Positions 53,901 through 64,000 of a DNA stretch of 64,000 nucleotides are shown piece after piece. Positions within the stretch are counted from its first letter, which is position 1. Every line of letters starts with the position of its first letter. A program made the position numbers and the translations under genes. The stretch spans positions 19,382,875 to 19,446,874 of the forward strand of contig CM063247.1 of NCBI GenBank assembly GCA_032158295.1, in the 5' to 3' direction. The notes beneath the pieces were generated by a model. It saw nothing but the letters and a program-made list of their open reading frames with translations, made no database searches and was not told where the DNA came from. The stretch is from Pycnopodia helianthoides. Taxonomy: Eukaryota > Echinodermata > Asteroidea > Forcipulatida > Asteriidae.

Positions 53901-56900
53901 CTTTTCATCAACAATGGTGGCCAATGCAAGGGGTCTACACTCTTGGGTTTTACTGGTTTATACTTACGTTTGAATTTCTCAACAGAGACAAGACTCTCTG
54001 TAAGACTGGCTGCGTCATCATTAGTGCACCCCACGACAGCCGTCACGTTCACCGTGTGGTAGAAATATGCACAACTCTTAAGTGTGTCACACACCTTCGG
54101 ACAATGACAAGAAAATATACCTTTATCTTACACCGATTCCACAACTTTCCACTCGTAAGCATAATCAAAGTGTTCTTTTCCCTAATTGCAAGAGTCAATT
54201 ACTAAAAAAAAAAGAGGTAATTTTAACTGTTTATATAATAAAAAGACCACTACACACCTCTGCAACAAAAGTATTGGATTGGGAATCCCCTGTTACGGGC
54301 TTGCCGACTCCACCGATTGACGGGTCGTTCGTCTTCTCTGTAATCGTCTGCAGTTTTGTGTCGTCCAAGAGGAACACTCTGTAATTCAGAGGGTAGGCTG
54401 ACTCGTCTCCCACGCAGTTATCAATGGTGTAGGCAATCTATGGGATTTGTATACATAGGAGGTACCGAATAAGATATTTGCCTGGCCATTGGTCCAAAGT
54501 TTTCGTACATTATGTATAGCCATATCAACACGCTCACCACATCAACACACTCACCAAATCATCGACTTTGGAAAATTTTGTCAGCGTTTTCGAGCGGAGA
54601 TCTTTGTGCACGTTTATTTATCTACTGAAACCTGCTTAATTCAGTATGGCAAATTAAAAAAAAAAGGACTGTGTCTTCAGATCGAGATAGTTTTGAAACA
54701 TTTTTATGACAAGTTTATGAAAACTAGGCTGACAAAGTTGAAAGCTCATCAATTTGGCGGGTAACCTGTTTTTTTCCAAAAAGCTAAGCACAAGAAATTC
54801 CGTGCATGGTCTTACCGAATCTAGTTCAGTGTATGAGTCGATACCATCCAGGCTAAATACACATGACGTCACTTCACCAAGTACAGTAAACTGAACCTTC
54901 GCTATACCGTACTGCAAATCTTCGGTGGTTGCCGTCAGTTGCATGACATATGTTGAACCAGCAGTAAGCTTACCTAAACAGAATAAAGGCGGGAATATCG
55001 GTTACAAATTGTTGTACCACATTTTGCGTTTGTTCGATGTCACCTTTGTTGTTGTTACTGGGGCTATGTTACATTGTCGTAATGAACCCCACAACATACT
55101 CGAAGTACACATATACAAAGAAAGACACTCTCTAGCCAACCAATTTGTAATATTTTATTTATGAAGTAAATTACAAAAACTTGAATCTGGTTGTTGGACA
55201 ATAATGTTTACATCCAATGTGGAAAGGAGACTTACCGGCCTTGATACTGAGTACAGTGAATGAACCATCGGTGGAACCCAATGAGTACAGGCCTATATCA
55301 CTGTCCAGATTTCTGCTGTCGGTCAAATTAAGGTAGGAATAACCTGGATAAAACAAAAAACAACAACGAAAAAATTAACACTTTCCCTGCCAATTACAGC
55401 AAAATGCGCCAAATTTTAACTAGTTGTATTTTGTTGCATGTGGCAGTCAACTCAAATCCAATACTCTTATTCACTGTGCTGCATTTAGTATGGTTTTACT
55501 GGTACACGACGTTGACAGGTCCTCTACAATCCGCAAACTTAAAAAAATGCAGGGTGCCTTGAAAACACATGTTGGTGGTTTGATAAAGACAGTTTGCTGA
55601 ATCCACGTGTGTTTCGGTCGGAAAACAACTAGTACGGTGCCCTTTAAAGTTGTATAAGTATCGAACAGGTACAAAGGCAATTGAATTGTTCTTTGTGCAT
55701 GACTTCCATTATTTGAACTGTTTCAATTATCAAAACTACTGGAGTGAAACTTTGCATAATTCTCACCTAGTTCGTCTCCTACAGTCTCCCATACGTAGCT
55801 GGAGAGGGGCAAGTCATGGTAGATAAACGCCGTCAATGACAGAGATTTGTCGGCCTTCACACGCCCCGTGACAGAGGCGATATCCACCTTGGAAAATGTA
55901 CAAGTAAAGTTGATTACTTCTCATTATTAATTGGCAATTGCAGTTATCAATACGTCTTTTAAAATGCCAAACTTTGTAGACAGTTAGAGAAACTGTAGTA
56001 GTAAACTTGCGGTTATATAAAACCATGAACCATTTATAAAACTCTTTGGGAGAAGTGTTAGTTCCGAGAAGAACCGGTGTGGTTTCGACATTTTGAAAAG
56101 TATATTCTGCTCGTCTTCTGGAGGATGCTGGACTGGTAATGATGTTGATGTTGTGGAAATTGTTGTCCTACTCCCTGTACCCAAATATGGGCATGGTACT
56201 GACTCATAACAAGTGACCAGACTGGTCACATTCCAGCCTCTATTTTGGCATTAGTGTTTGTACCAAGGAAACAAGAAACCAACCTTTGGTGGGTTGCCGT
56301 TCAGTGCGGTGACCATGACCGATGTGCTGGCTGTCCGAGTCTGCTTGGACACCACCAGTGTGAACTCGTAAGTCTTGTCTGCCTCCATGGAGCTTGCATC
56401 GAACGAGAGAAGACTCATTGCCGCTGCAGCTGACGTTGGGAACTGTGTACCGCCCTCACCAGATTTAAAGGACCAGCAAGCAGTGCTATCGGTCACCTGG
56501 TTCGATGTTGGTACAATAAGGAGTGGTGAAGAAAACAATAATCAAACTGTATAAAAAGCAAGTATGTGTACACTTTTTAAAACCTCACACCATTGAAAAT
56601 GATAATCCTCATCGTGGTTTGCTTTGTATAACCCTAATTAGTATGAATTTTTATGAAGCCTCACTTTCATTTGTCATTTTATTCTCTTGAGTAAGAAAGA
56701 GAGATGTTAATTTGTGCTCTATAGCAATGCAAGGTCGTGGGTTCGAATCCCACCCCAAGTGATTTACCTGTGGAATTTTTCACAGAGCTCGGGAAGTACT
56801 GAGTATACAGTGCTTAATAGACACGGTGTAAGGGTAAAACCAAATTAAAGTTGAGAGAGGCACACTTGTATACAATGTATTGGTTGAATAGTAATTTGAG

Positions 56901-59900
56901 TCGCTTTTTATACCTGCGAGCACTGCCATTCATAAGTCATATCGACAGCCACTTGATCGAGATCAAACGACCCCGATCCGTCCAGCACGAAGAGGCCGCT
57001 GTCTCGGCCGACGGTCAGCTCCGAGCCCCCGTAGATGATTGCCACCAGATCGGAGTACACCGTCTGAACAGTGAAAGACTGGGAAACGCTGTTATTCGGC
57101 TCGCTGGACTTGTAAATGGTGACCGTGAAAGTGATTGAAGTATCCCCTGTTGTAAGTTGAGGTACAAATAATGGAAGATTGACATGAATACTTATACACA
57201 GGGTGGATGAACTGTTACTGTTTAAAGCTAAATAGGCAATCCATTTAGTTTGAAGGCATAGTAACTACCTAAACAAATTCATAGCAACACATTCTAACCT
57301 TTGACCATTATCACTTTCATAAATTTTGCGCAGCACACAGGTCAAAGATAAGAATAAAATGCATTTAATAGGCCCTTACAAAAGCGCCATCTTGAAAAAT
57401 ATACCGCAATGCATCTAGGGAAACCGAGTACAATAAAAAGAAATGCCAAGATGGACGCTATGCTGTCGTTTTATACATGTATGCCAGGTTTTATTGTACC
57501 GCAATGCTTCAAAATCAGCGCGCCATGATGGTTGCTGGTGTTGATTGGCCTCGGATTCAACCCAGAATCCTTTGCGAGCCGATCATGCGCAGTGGGACAT
57601 GCGTTTGGGCACCAGGAAATTGCAATGAGAAATCGCCATGAGACCCTACCTTTAAGGTAAGCCACAGGAATAACTTCATTCTAGTTTCCCTTAAAATAAG
57701 CCTATAGGCTGCTGCTGAGAAATACTTACCTACGGAGTGTGCCATACTTAGAGTTACTTGACATAAATAGTTTTCAATTCAGGCAAATTTTAATTTTTAC
57801 CCGATACAATATATCGAGTCTGTACCTGGTAGTGAGTTGGAATCCACGTGTAGTCTTCGACGGTTGATCGTCTTGAGATTCAACGGGACATTATCATTGT
57901 TCACAGACCACGAAAAGACTGTCTCGCCGGGGGGTACGCAGTCAGAATAAAACGTCACTTCAGCTGTCAAGTCGAAACTACGGCAGAAGAAAAAATGACT
58001 TTCAAAAAAGTTCCTTAGAACTTACGTACAGTCTGGAGAGTTTATCAACGGACCCAAATTGCAACAAGTCTCCTGATTTGATCATTGGTACAGACAATGA
58101 GAAATATACAACTTAAAAGGCTATGGGAAAACTCAATATGAAGCTTCACTCCACAGGTACGATTGTCATAAGTGGTAAAACAGAAAAGGGTAATGTAAGG
58201 ATAAGTGTCGATGTTATTTGCACAAACAATATTTTTTTTATCGGTGTGCTTCAAGTAGGTGCACACAATAATTATCACATACAATATTGTACGGAAAAAA
58301 ACGTAGACATGCAGTTTAGGTCCTTACCTGTCTGATACATAGACTTCCTCTGGGTTGACACCCTTAACCAAGATAGTGACCTCAGGTACGGCTTGTGAAG
58401 ACCGGGACACGTTGAAGTACGCCGTGTCAGATTCACCGAGGAAGTTCTCTGCCGTCAAACTGAACGTGTAGACGGTATCAGCATCGATGAGATCTCCTGG
58501 TGCCACGAGTTCCACTCTAGTTTCGTCTTCAAAGGTTCAAGAAGAAAAGCAAATGTCATGATATATTATTGATTGTTGTCTTACTTAAACTGAAATGTCA
58601 TGTGGTTTAGTCAATTAATTATTTATTTAGATATTTTCGCCCTTTTTTTTCTCTCAAGTCAATCAAATGTGTACCTGCAAGAAGGGTCTCCACGGAAGAT
58701 GTGTCTCCACTGCTAGAAACGCCCCAGGTGTAAATCATATCCCGCCCGGCCCCCCTTGCGACTGTCGCCCGCTGAGTTTGACCGTACCACAGCTCGTGAT
58801 CATCGGCGTACCGTAGAGCACCACGGTGGGGACGACCGGGGTTGTTTGGCCCGCCTATGGCTTGACTACCACTCGCTGACAACGAGTAGGCCTCTCGGAA
58901 CGCTTTGACGGAGTCTCCTTCAAAGCTAGAACGTCACCTGTTTGTATGGAAAGGAAAATAGTGTGAATTGAATACAATCAATCCGCAGCCATTTTGTTCA
59001 AATCATGTATACCAAAACGAGGCTGGAACGACAACATGGAGTGTTCTATATTTTCTGGTTCAATTAGAAACAGTGCATGTATTCATTCTATAGTACATGA
59101 AACATATGATGATGTTGTAATGAAGGTCTGGAAACACTCCGGCCTAACAACAAAGTGCAAAATTGTTTGGACAAATTCTGATTCAAGTGTGCAAATGTGC
59201 TGTTGTACAACAAAACTTTTCAATGAAATGTCCACGCCTTCAATTATACATGTATATACTGCATAGTATCATTACACCAACTAAAAGTGGTCCGTATTTG
59301 CCTCCTCATTCAAACCCAGTGTAGCATGTTATATACATTATGCGAACGTATGTACATACACGGATTCGTATTTTTTTCTTTCCCTTTATTTTGAACAATA
59401 ATAATATTCCATTGTGTTTCGTCATGCAGCGTTTTCACGTACTTATATTGTTGCTATGTCATAAATATGTACATTGATGAAGCATCATACATTATTTTAG
59501 AGGATTGGCTATGCTGGGTTTGTTTTGATATTACATAAGTAGGTCTACTGTAAACATATTTTTGTCAAGTTAATTTTGTAAAAAAACACACACAAAAAAA
59601 CCCATTTATATAAGGTTTCAAATGTTTATCATACTTATCAGGTATGATATTTGGCCCTTGGAAAAAAGCAGGACATCGAGTATAAGAGCTGACCAGTATG
59701 TAAAAAATGGCTTTGGCTTTTCGGGTTATAGGCCTAGTATAAATTTTGCTGATTTTTCTGAGGGCAAAAAAAATCAGATATCAGATTAAAGTAGAAAGAA
59801 TATCATACCCTACTTTAAAAAACTGAAATCATTTGCAATATAAAACAAATATATTTTTGTCCCTTTCTTTTAGATAATTTGTTAAAGTCAAACTTACCGA

Positions 59901-62900
59901 CTGCGGCGAGATTGTTCCCAGTGCCGAGGATGATGTAGAGCGTGGTTGATCCAATCCACCGGCAGAAAGCATTGTCGCCAAACTTACTGGTATCAGCGAA
60001 CACGTCACCACATCCAGTGATTTCGTTGAAGTTAGCCCCGGCGCTGAATCGAGCGACCAGTGCGGCACCTAATGGAATTAACGGATACATTGTGTTCATG
60101 TAGTGGTTATTGTCGCTTGTGAATATATATGATGTTAGAACTAAGTTGCTGTTGTCGTTATGGTGTGAAATTTCATGATTCATACAAGAAAAGGAAAATA
60201 ATTGTTTAAATAACATACACAAACGGTGTCATATTTTGTAGACTTTTTAGCGAATAGTATTTGTCAATTTAATTTTATATCACAGTATAAAATATCAGAG
60301 CAATAATTTATCAGAATTTTACCCGAAGACGCAAAGTAGACCTCAGTAAACTCTGGCGCAGGGTAGTATGCGGTAAAGGGGAAACCTTCACCGTCTGCGG
60401 CCGTCAGCCGGTCAATGCCGTTCAATGACGGCCATGCCGTAACCTGGATGGACGTGCTGGGCATTGGTAAGTTGAAATGCATGATGCTGTCGGACTCTGT
60501 GTCGAACGTTCCAGTTGGAATTATGTTGACATCTGTGGATACAAGTTAAGTAAACGTTTATCTCCAACTGTATGTTTATTATTATTATTATAAGTCGCAT
60601 CCCCTTAAGGTGGTCCCTCTGCTGCCGCTTCCCAGGTTGTATCGTAAACTTGGGTGTGATCCCTGGCTATACGGCAAATATAGTTTGAATGGCTTCTGAT
60701 TTGCACATCCGAACAAAGTTGTTGACAGAATAGAGAAATCGCAACATAAGGGCTACATAGCTAAATTGGTTGAGCACCGGCACATTAAGGTTTCGTGCTA
60801 GTCAATTTTTCTTTGTTCAACTCATTAGTATTCATTACTATTTATATATAAAGAGCACTAGTGCAACTACTGTAACACGTAGAGCAGTAAATGTTCAGTT
60901 TTAGATGTGGGGGGAAAAACAGATAAAAAAACAAAACCATTAATGAGTAAAGCACTGAAAACCTATTAGTTATGGTGGCCCTGAAGGTACATCGCGAATC
61001 GCAAATATGTGCTCATAAGTATGCGATGTCGTGAATTTGTTCGCATACTTAATCGCATATCTATGAATACATTTTCTAATCCATTGTTGTGAGGCGAATA
61101 ATCTATATATTTAAGTAAAGATGCTCTGTTATCCGTCTGTTGCCCTATGAAAATAACAAGAAAATAAACACTCCAGTGTTACTGGTGATCATATTATTCT
61201 CACCTCCTTCCATAATGAGGTACGGTGTGGCGGTGCTTTTTACGGCAGTGAAGGAGCTCGCTGATGCTTCGACGGTCACATCGAAATTTTCCACTGAACT
61301 GTTGATGGTTAGTGCCGACGGTAGAACGGTCAATATTTCGATTACTGCCAGAGTGAAATAAGAAAACAACCTGAATACAATTGACCTGAAACTTAACAAA
61401 CTGGGCCCAATTTCATAGAGCTGCTTGAGCACAAAAAAGTAGCTAGGCACAACAAAATTATGCTTACCAGAATAAGGTTTATCGGCCAAAATACCATGTC
61501 ACATGTACAAACTGTGACTGGTATCCTGCTGACTTCTGCTTAGCAGAAAATTGTTATTAAGCAATATTTGTTGCTTAAGCAGCTCTATGAAGTTGGGCCT
61601 TAAACTGAAAACTCAAATTGAAGTTGTTAGCTTTTGCATGGGATTGGATTTATAGGAAATGGCTCGCTTAAGAGAACTGGCAACCGAACTGTTATGGGAC
61701 ATGAACTGACTATAAAGAAGACAATGAATTAATGTTGTACAAGAATGTAATTTAGTTCATCAAGTTTACGAATTTTAACTACAACTCTCATTTGTTCGAA
61801 AGTGAGACGTGAATACTTTACCTGGTAGGACGGTGAGTGTTGTTGAAAATTCATCCGTCGAGATGGAAGAATCTTTCTGAACTTTGACTAAATAATCACC
61901 TACAAATAAAAAAAAGGAAACACTTGAAAAATAATTCCATTCAACCTTCATTGTATGTTTTTTTTGTATAGAAAAGTCAACACTCTTTTACTGAAATATC
62001 AAACACCACAAGCTAGAGATATTTACTTCGAATATTATGATAAAGTGTTTGGCAAAAACATGCTATTTTACCTGATCCCAATGCTGGGACATTGCATTGC
62101 AAGCTGACGTAGCCCAAATAGACTGCATCACTGGATGTCTGGGCGCCCTCGGAGTTTTCGAAGATACAAGCGAATGTAGAACCAGAGTCAAACCCAGCAC
62201 CGTAAACTTGAAGCTGTTGCATGGAAAGACCAAAAGAAACAACATTTTCACAGATGCAAACAAACATCATGCTCCGAATTGATAACTACATTGAAAGACG
62301 TTCAGTACTGGCTGATGTATGCATGTTTTCAAAACAAGTCCGACACAGAATTTTCATTCTCATCCTCTTGTACTTGTATAAAACAATGCACTACACTATA
62401 CACGAAACAGTTAACGTGTTAGTCCATGTAACCAGATTACACTCTTGCATTTGTACGCAAACAAAGTAGTTCATTGGGGGGCTGCAAAATGTATGTATTT
62501 CTTTCCTTTATAAAACTAATTTTAAAAGAACATTCATGGTAGCCTGTAAACACACAAACATGTTTCTTTAACACTTTAAAGCATAATTAAACTAATATAA
62601 TCCCCGCATTTAGATATTGTAGCGGATTGATAAGCCCACGGTGATGCGCCCGGTTCAGAACTTGTTTCTGCAGCAATGGCGTCGTCCGTGAAAAATTTGT
62701 TTTCAAAACTGCTGGAATTCCAACGTCTTTTCAACACGAATGGAGCTGTCACCTTAGCCAGGATTGGTGGTGCTCGGTAAGACCTGATTACTGATTACTC
62801 TTGACAAATATTGTGCTCTTCAATATGTTATTTCAATGTGTAAATCAGGTTTTCTTCGATGTTTTGCAACGTCAAACGTCGTCGCTCAAACCCTCACGTA

Positions 62901-63571
62901 GAGACTGTATTGTATTGTAACTTTATTATGTAATGGTGGACACATAAAATGGTGAAGAAAAGTGTGTTACCAGGACATCATAGGGATGTCCAGGTACTTA
63001 CATGTGGTGAAGAAAATGATGAATGCATAGCATTAACTTATTTGCAAGTCTGAACCATAGCCCTGATTTTCGTTCCACATTTCGTGCTCGATATGTGGCA
63101 TGATGTACTCCATCCTATGCTAAGGTGTCATCATTGTGTTCTGGGAATCCCAGGAATTCTTTAGAGGATTTTAGGAGATGGGTACTTCCTTACGAGGAAA
63201 TGTGTGTGTAAACGTATGGAAACGTTGTTATTGATGGTATTTATTTATTTATTTATTTATTTTGTTTAATTTTTAATTATTATTATTTTTTTTGGGGGGG
63301 GGGAACACAACCTTTCACACATCGGGCATGGTATATTTTTTCATGCTGAAATGACGGGCGGATTCTTTTACTGGGTCACCTTGGTTTAGGTCATGTACAT
63401 AAAAAATTCATGAAAAGAATGATGATTGTTCAGTTGAGATTGTTAAAGATGTGTTGATAGTATACCTGGGCATCAGAACCATCAGATACAATACTTGGGA
63501 CTATCCATCCAACACCGAAGCAAGTTGTGCCGGTACCGCCGCATTCACCGCATGCATCGACAGTCAGACCG
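47473..63571 (-). CDS. REJ-domain single-pass membrane protein with GPS motif (5' end outside window)
   Basis: Resembles the sea urchin sperm receptor for egg jelly/polycystin extracellular family. Exons in transcript order: 63466-63571, 62072-62213, 61822-61899, 61204-61344, 60323-60532, 59898-60068, about 58675-58926, 58328-58526, 57826-57977, 56914-57146, 56284-56496, 55767-55887, 55236-55343, 54816-54973, 54258-54437, 53968-54094, 53173-53219, 52619-52808, 52022-52178, 50748-50927, 49926-50086, 48992-49273, 48096-48155, 47473-47936. Order of parts: a DACGECGG cysteine motif, a TIG-like Ig segment, beta-rich segments, REJ segments (LSASGSQ, DGSGSFD, YTFSLTAENFLGES), a polybasic ARRRRRS site, a GAIN-like region with a GPS motif, a Thr/Pro/Ala linker, one hydrophobic helix and a cytoplasmic tail of about 110 residues. 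All junctions keep frame except 59898 to 58926. No multi-pass channel follows, unlike polycystin-1. Function in this organism is not known; gamete recognition is an inference from family. Confidence 0.8.
48992..49273 (-). other. GPS (GAIN-type) autoproteolysis motif exon
   Basis: The exon encodes CRYWDTDTSTWATDG and, further on, VECLTDHLTPFTLI. This is the GPS pattern of two tryptophans, cysteines and an HLT triad, where known proteins cut themselves between Leu and Thr. The HLT triad is intact, so self-cleavage is plausible. The usual second internal cysteine pair is reduced: I see only two cysteines in the core instead of four. Confidence 0.75.
49470..49675. mobile_element. CATAGAGCTGC hairpin MITE, copy
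   Basis: GGGCCTAATTTCATAGAGCTGC start and AGCAGCTCTATGAAATTGG end. In the intron before the GPS exon. Confidence 0.8.
49752..49890. mobile_element. palindromic element with CCTTTGTCAAGGCC ends
   Basis: GATCCCATCCCATTCTAGCC...TTTGTCAAGGCC at left, GGCCTTGACAAAAGGCTAATCCCAT at right (quoted in part). In the REJ-gene intron before the GPS exon. Confidence 0.65.
51068..51205 (+). mobile_element. tRNA-derived SINE in a REJ-gene intron
   Basis: A-box-like CCCAGTGGTCTAGTGGTAAA, B box GGGTTCGAAACTCACTCG, body GGAAAGCACCGAACATACAG and TACTTATCATACA. A reversed relative is at about 14860-14930. Confidence 0.7.
51521..52005 (+). mobile_element. second-subfamily TTAAAGG MITE interrupted by another element
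   Basis: TTAAAGGGTGTGCACAAATATGG begins the copy; GACTCCAATGACCGTTTGAG and TTTCACAGGTTTGT continue it after an insertion at 51608-51833. It ends close to the donor of the REJ-gene exon at 52022. Confidence 0.7.
51608..51833. mobile_element. palindromic MITE with GCCTGCGCTAAACGTCGCAC ends, nested
   Basis: Left end GCCTGCGCTAAACGTCGCAC and right end GTGCGACGTTTAGCGCAGGC are perfect inverted repeats. A further internal copy of the GCGCTAAACGTCGC word occurs. Inserted into the 51521-52005 element. Confidence 0.85.
52402..52588. mobile_element. palindromic MITE with GAACAAGTTCGGGTGGGC-type ends
   Basis: GAGCAAGTTCGGGTGGGCTA at the left and GCCCACCCGAACTTGTTC at the right, then inner arms ACTAGAGTGACTAGAC/GTCTAGTCACTCTAGT. 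Ends 30 bases before the donor of the REJ-gene exon at 52619. Confidence 0.8.
52619..52808 (-). other. polybasic (furin-like) site exon in REJ-family gene
   Basis: The exon begins CSNSTSARRRRRSVVD. Five arginines in a row before Ser fit a proprotein convertase site. It lies between the REJ segments and the GAIN-like part, where it could release or tether the ectodomain. Processing is inferred. Confidence 0.55.
53470..53690. mobile_element. GGCTACGGCT/AGCCGTAGCC inverted-repeat MITE, copy 1
   Basis: GCAGTGGCTACGGCTGG and CAGCCGTAGCCGTAGCCG arms around CTATTCTCCAATGCAGTCGC. Same family at 18505-18622 and, weaker, 26275-26365. Confidence 0.7.
56700..56850 (+). mobile_element. tRNA-like SINE fragment in a REJ-gene intron
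   Basis: B box GGGTTCGAATCCCACCCC and body GAAGTACTGAGTATACAGTG; A-box part missing. Confidence 0.6.
61405..61602. mobile_element. CATAGAGCTGC hairpin MITE, copy
   Basis: GGGCCCAATTTCATAGAGC start and GCAGCTCTATGAAGTTGGGC end; central GGTTTATCGGCCAAAATACC. In a REJ-gene intron. Confidence 0.8.
62671..62774 (+). CDS. possible first coding exon of a gene nested in a REJ-gene intron
   Basis: Plus-strand ATG in a good context (GCAGCAATGGCG) opens a 34-codon frame, MASSVKNLFSKLLEFQRLF and onward to ARIGGAR, ending at a clean donor CTCG|GTAAGA. The start is rich in Ser, Lys, Leu and Arg, as in a mitochondrial presequence or small mitochondrial protein. A faint likeness to the COX7A family start is possible but not secure. 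It lies opposite the REJ-family gene. The rest of the gene would be to the right of the window. Confidence 0.4.
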
Positions 63572-63671
63572 CTGTGTAGGGGAAAAAATAAAAAATGTAT
63601 GGTCAATTATTATCAAGTTTCAATGTAATTTGTACTAGCGGGTTAAAAAAGAAATTTTGTAGTGGAACATG

Positions 63672-64000
63672 GCATGGCGTATCTTGACCGAGCGGCTTTG
63701 AACACTTGACTCAAGCTCTGGGCCAAATTTCATAGAGCTGCTTAAGAAGAAAATATTTTCCATAACAATTTTCTGCTAAGCAGAGATGAGCAGGATAGAG
63801 GTCACAAATTGTACATGTGGCATGGTAACCTTATTCTGGCAAGCATAATTTTGCAGTGCTTGGCTAGTTTTATTGCTTAAGCAGTTCTATAAAATTGGGC
63901 CCTGGTGTTTACTGTTCAGTAGAGTGTGGGTTCGAGTCCCGGTCGTGGTCTTTGTTTCCTTGAGCAGGATGCTTTTACCATTATTGATTTGTCCTTTGGA
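63672..64000 (+). mobile_element. tRNA-derived SINE split by a MITE
   Basis: Left half 63672-63718 carries the A-box-like CTTGACCGAGCGGCT; right half from 63904 carries the B box GGGTTCGAGTCCCGGTC and the body with TTGAGCAGGATGC. Same family as 22310-22550 and 23604-23850. Truncated by the window edge. Confidence 0.7.
63719..63903. mobile_element. CATAGAGCTGC hairpin MITE inserted in a tRNA-derived SINE
   Basis: GGGCCAAATTTCATAGAGC start and GCAGTTCTATAAAATTGGGC end. Splits a SINE between its A-box and B-box halves. Confidence 0.8.

Overview
The window is eukaryotic genomic DNA. It is intron-rich and AT-rich, with animal-type splice sites and many short mobile elements. Protein similarity to human and sea urchin families, together with a REJ-domain membrane protein, points to an invertebrate deuterostome. 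I favour an echinoderm, perhaps a sea star, but that is an inference from family resemblance and was not tested by any search.

Layout from left to right. (1) Positions 1-4851 are non-coding and repeat-bearing; they may include the 3' UTR of the first gene. (2) A GLD-2/TENT2-type cytoplasmic poly(A) polymerase lies on the minus strand, 4852-19838, in at least 12 coding exons. (3) About 2 kb of shared upstream DNA follows. (4) UPF1, the nonsense-mediated decay helicase, lies head-to-head on the plus strand, 21891-35469, in 21 recognisable coding exons. (5) A UPF1 3' UTR/intergenic stretch contains a 188-bp tandem duplication. (6) RPS6 (ribosomal protein eS6) lies on the minus strand, 40247-44187, in five exons, tail-to-tail with UPF1. 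(7) An upstream stretch, 44188-47472, holds one weak exon candidate. (8) A large minus-strand gene, 47473 to beyond 63571, encodes a single-pass membrane protein with REJ-type repeats, a polybasic site, a GPS cleavage motif, one transmembrane helix and a short tail with a PPxY motif. Its 5' end lies outside the window. A possible plus-strand first exon sits inside one of its introns (62671-62774).

Three of the genes serve mRNA fate and translation: tail extension (GLD-2), mRNA surveillance (UPF1) and the 40S ribosome (RPS6). The REJ-family gene is unrelated in function. Nothing in the sequence shows that the genes are co-regulated, except that GLD-2 and UPF1 share one intergenic region.

The introns are crowded with non-autonomous elements. 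At least six families are palindromic or TIR-bounded, two of them with TTAA ends. tRNA-derived SINEs and 5'-truncated LINE ends are also present, several nested in one another. The most unusual structures are a minisatellite that multiplies an exon end with its splice donor in the GLD-2 gene, a broken copy of UPF1 exon 20 inside UPF1 intron 16, and three splice junctions whose reading frames do not join. All exon limits were read by eye from splice consensus and family similarity; none was confirmed by transcript data.
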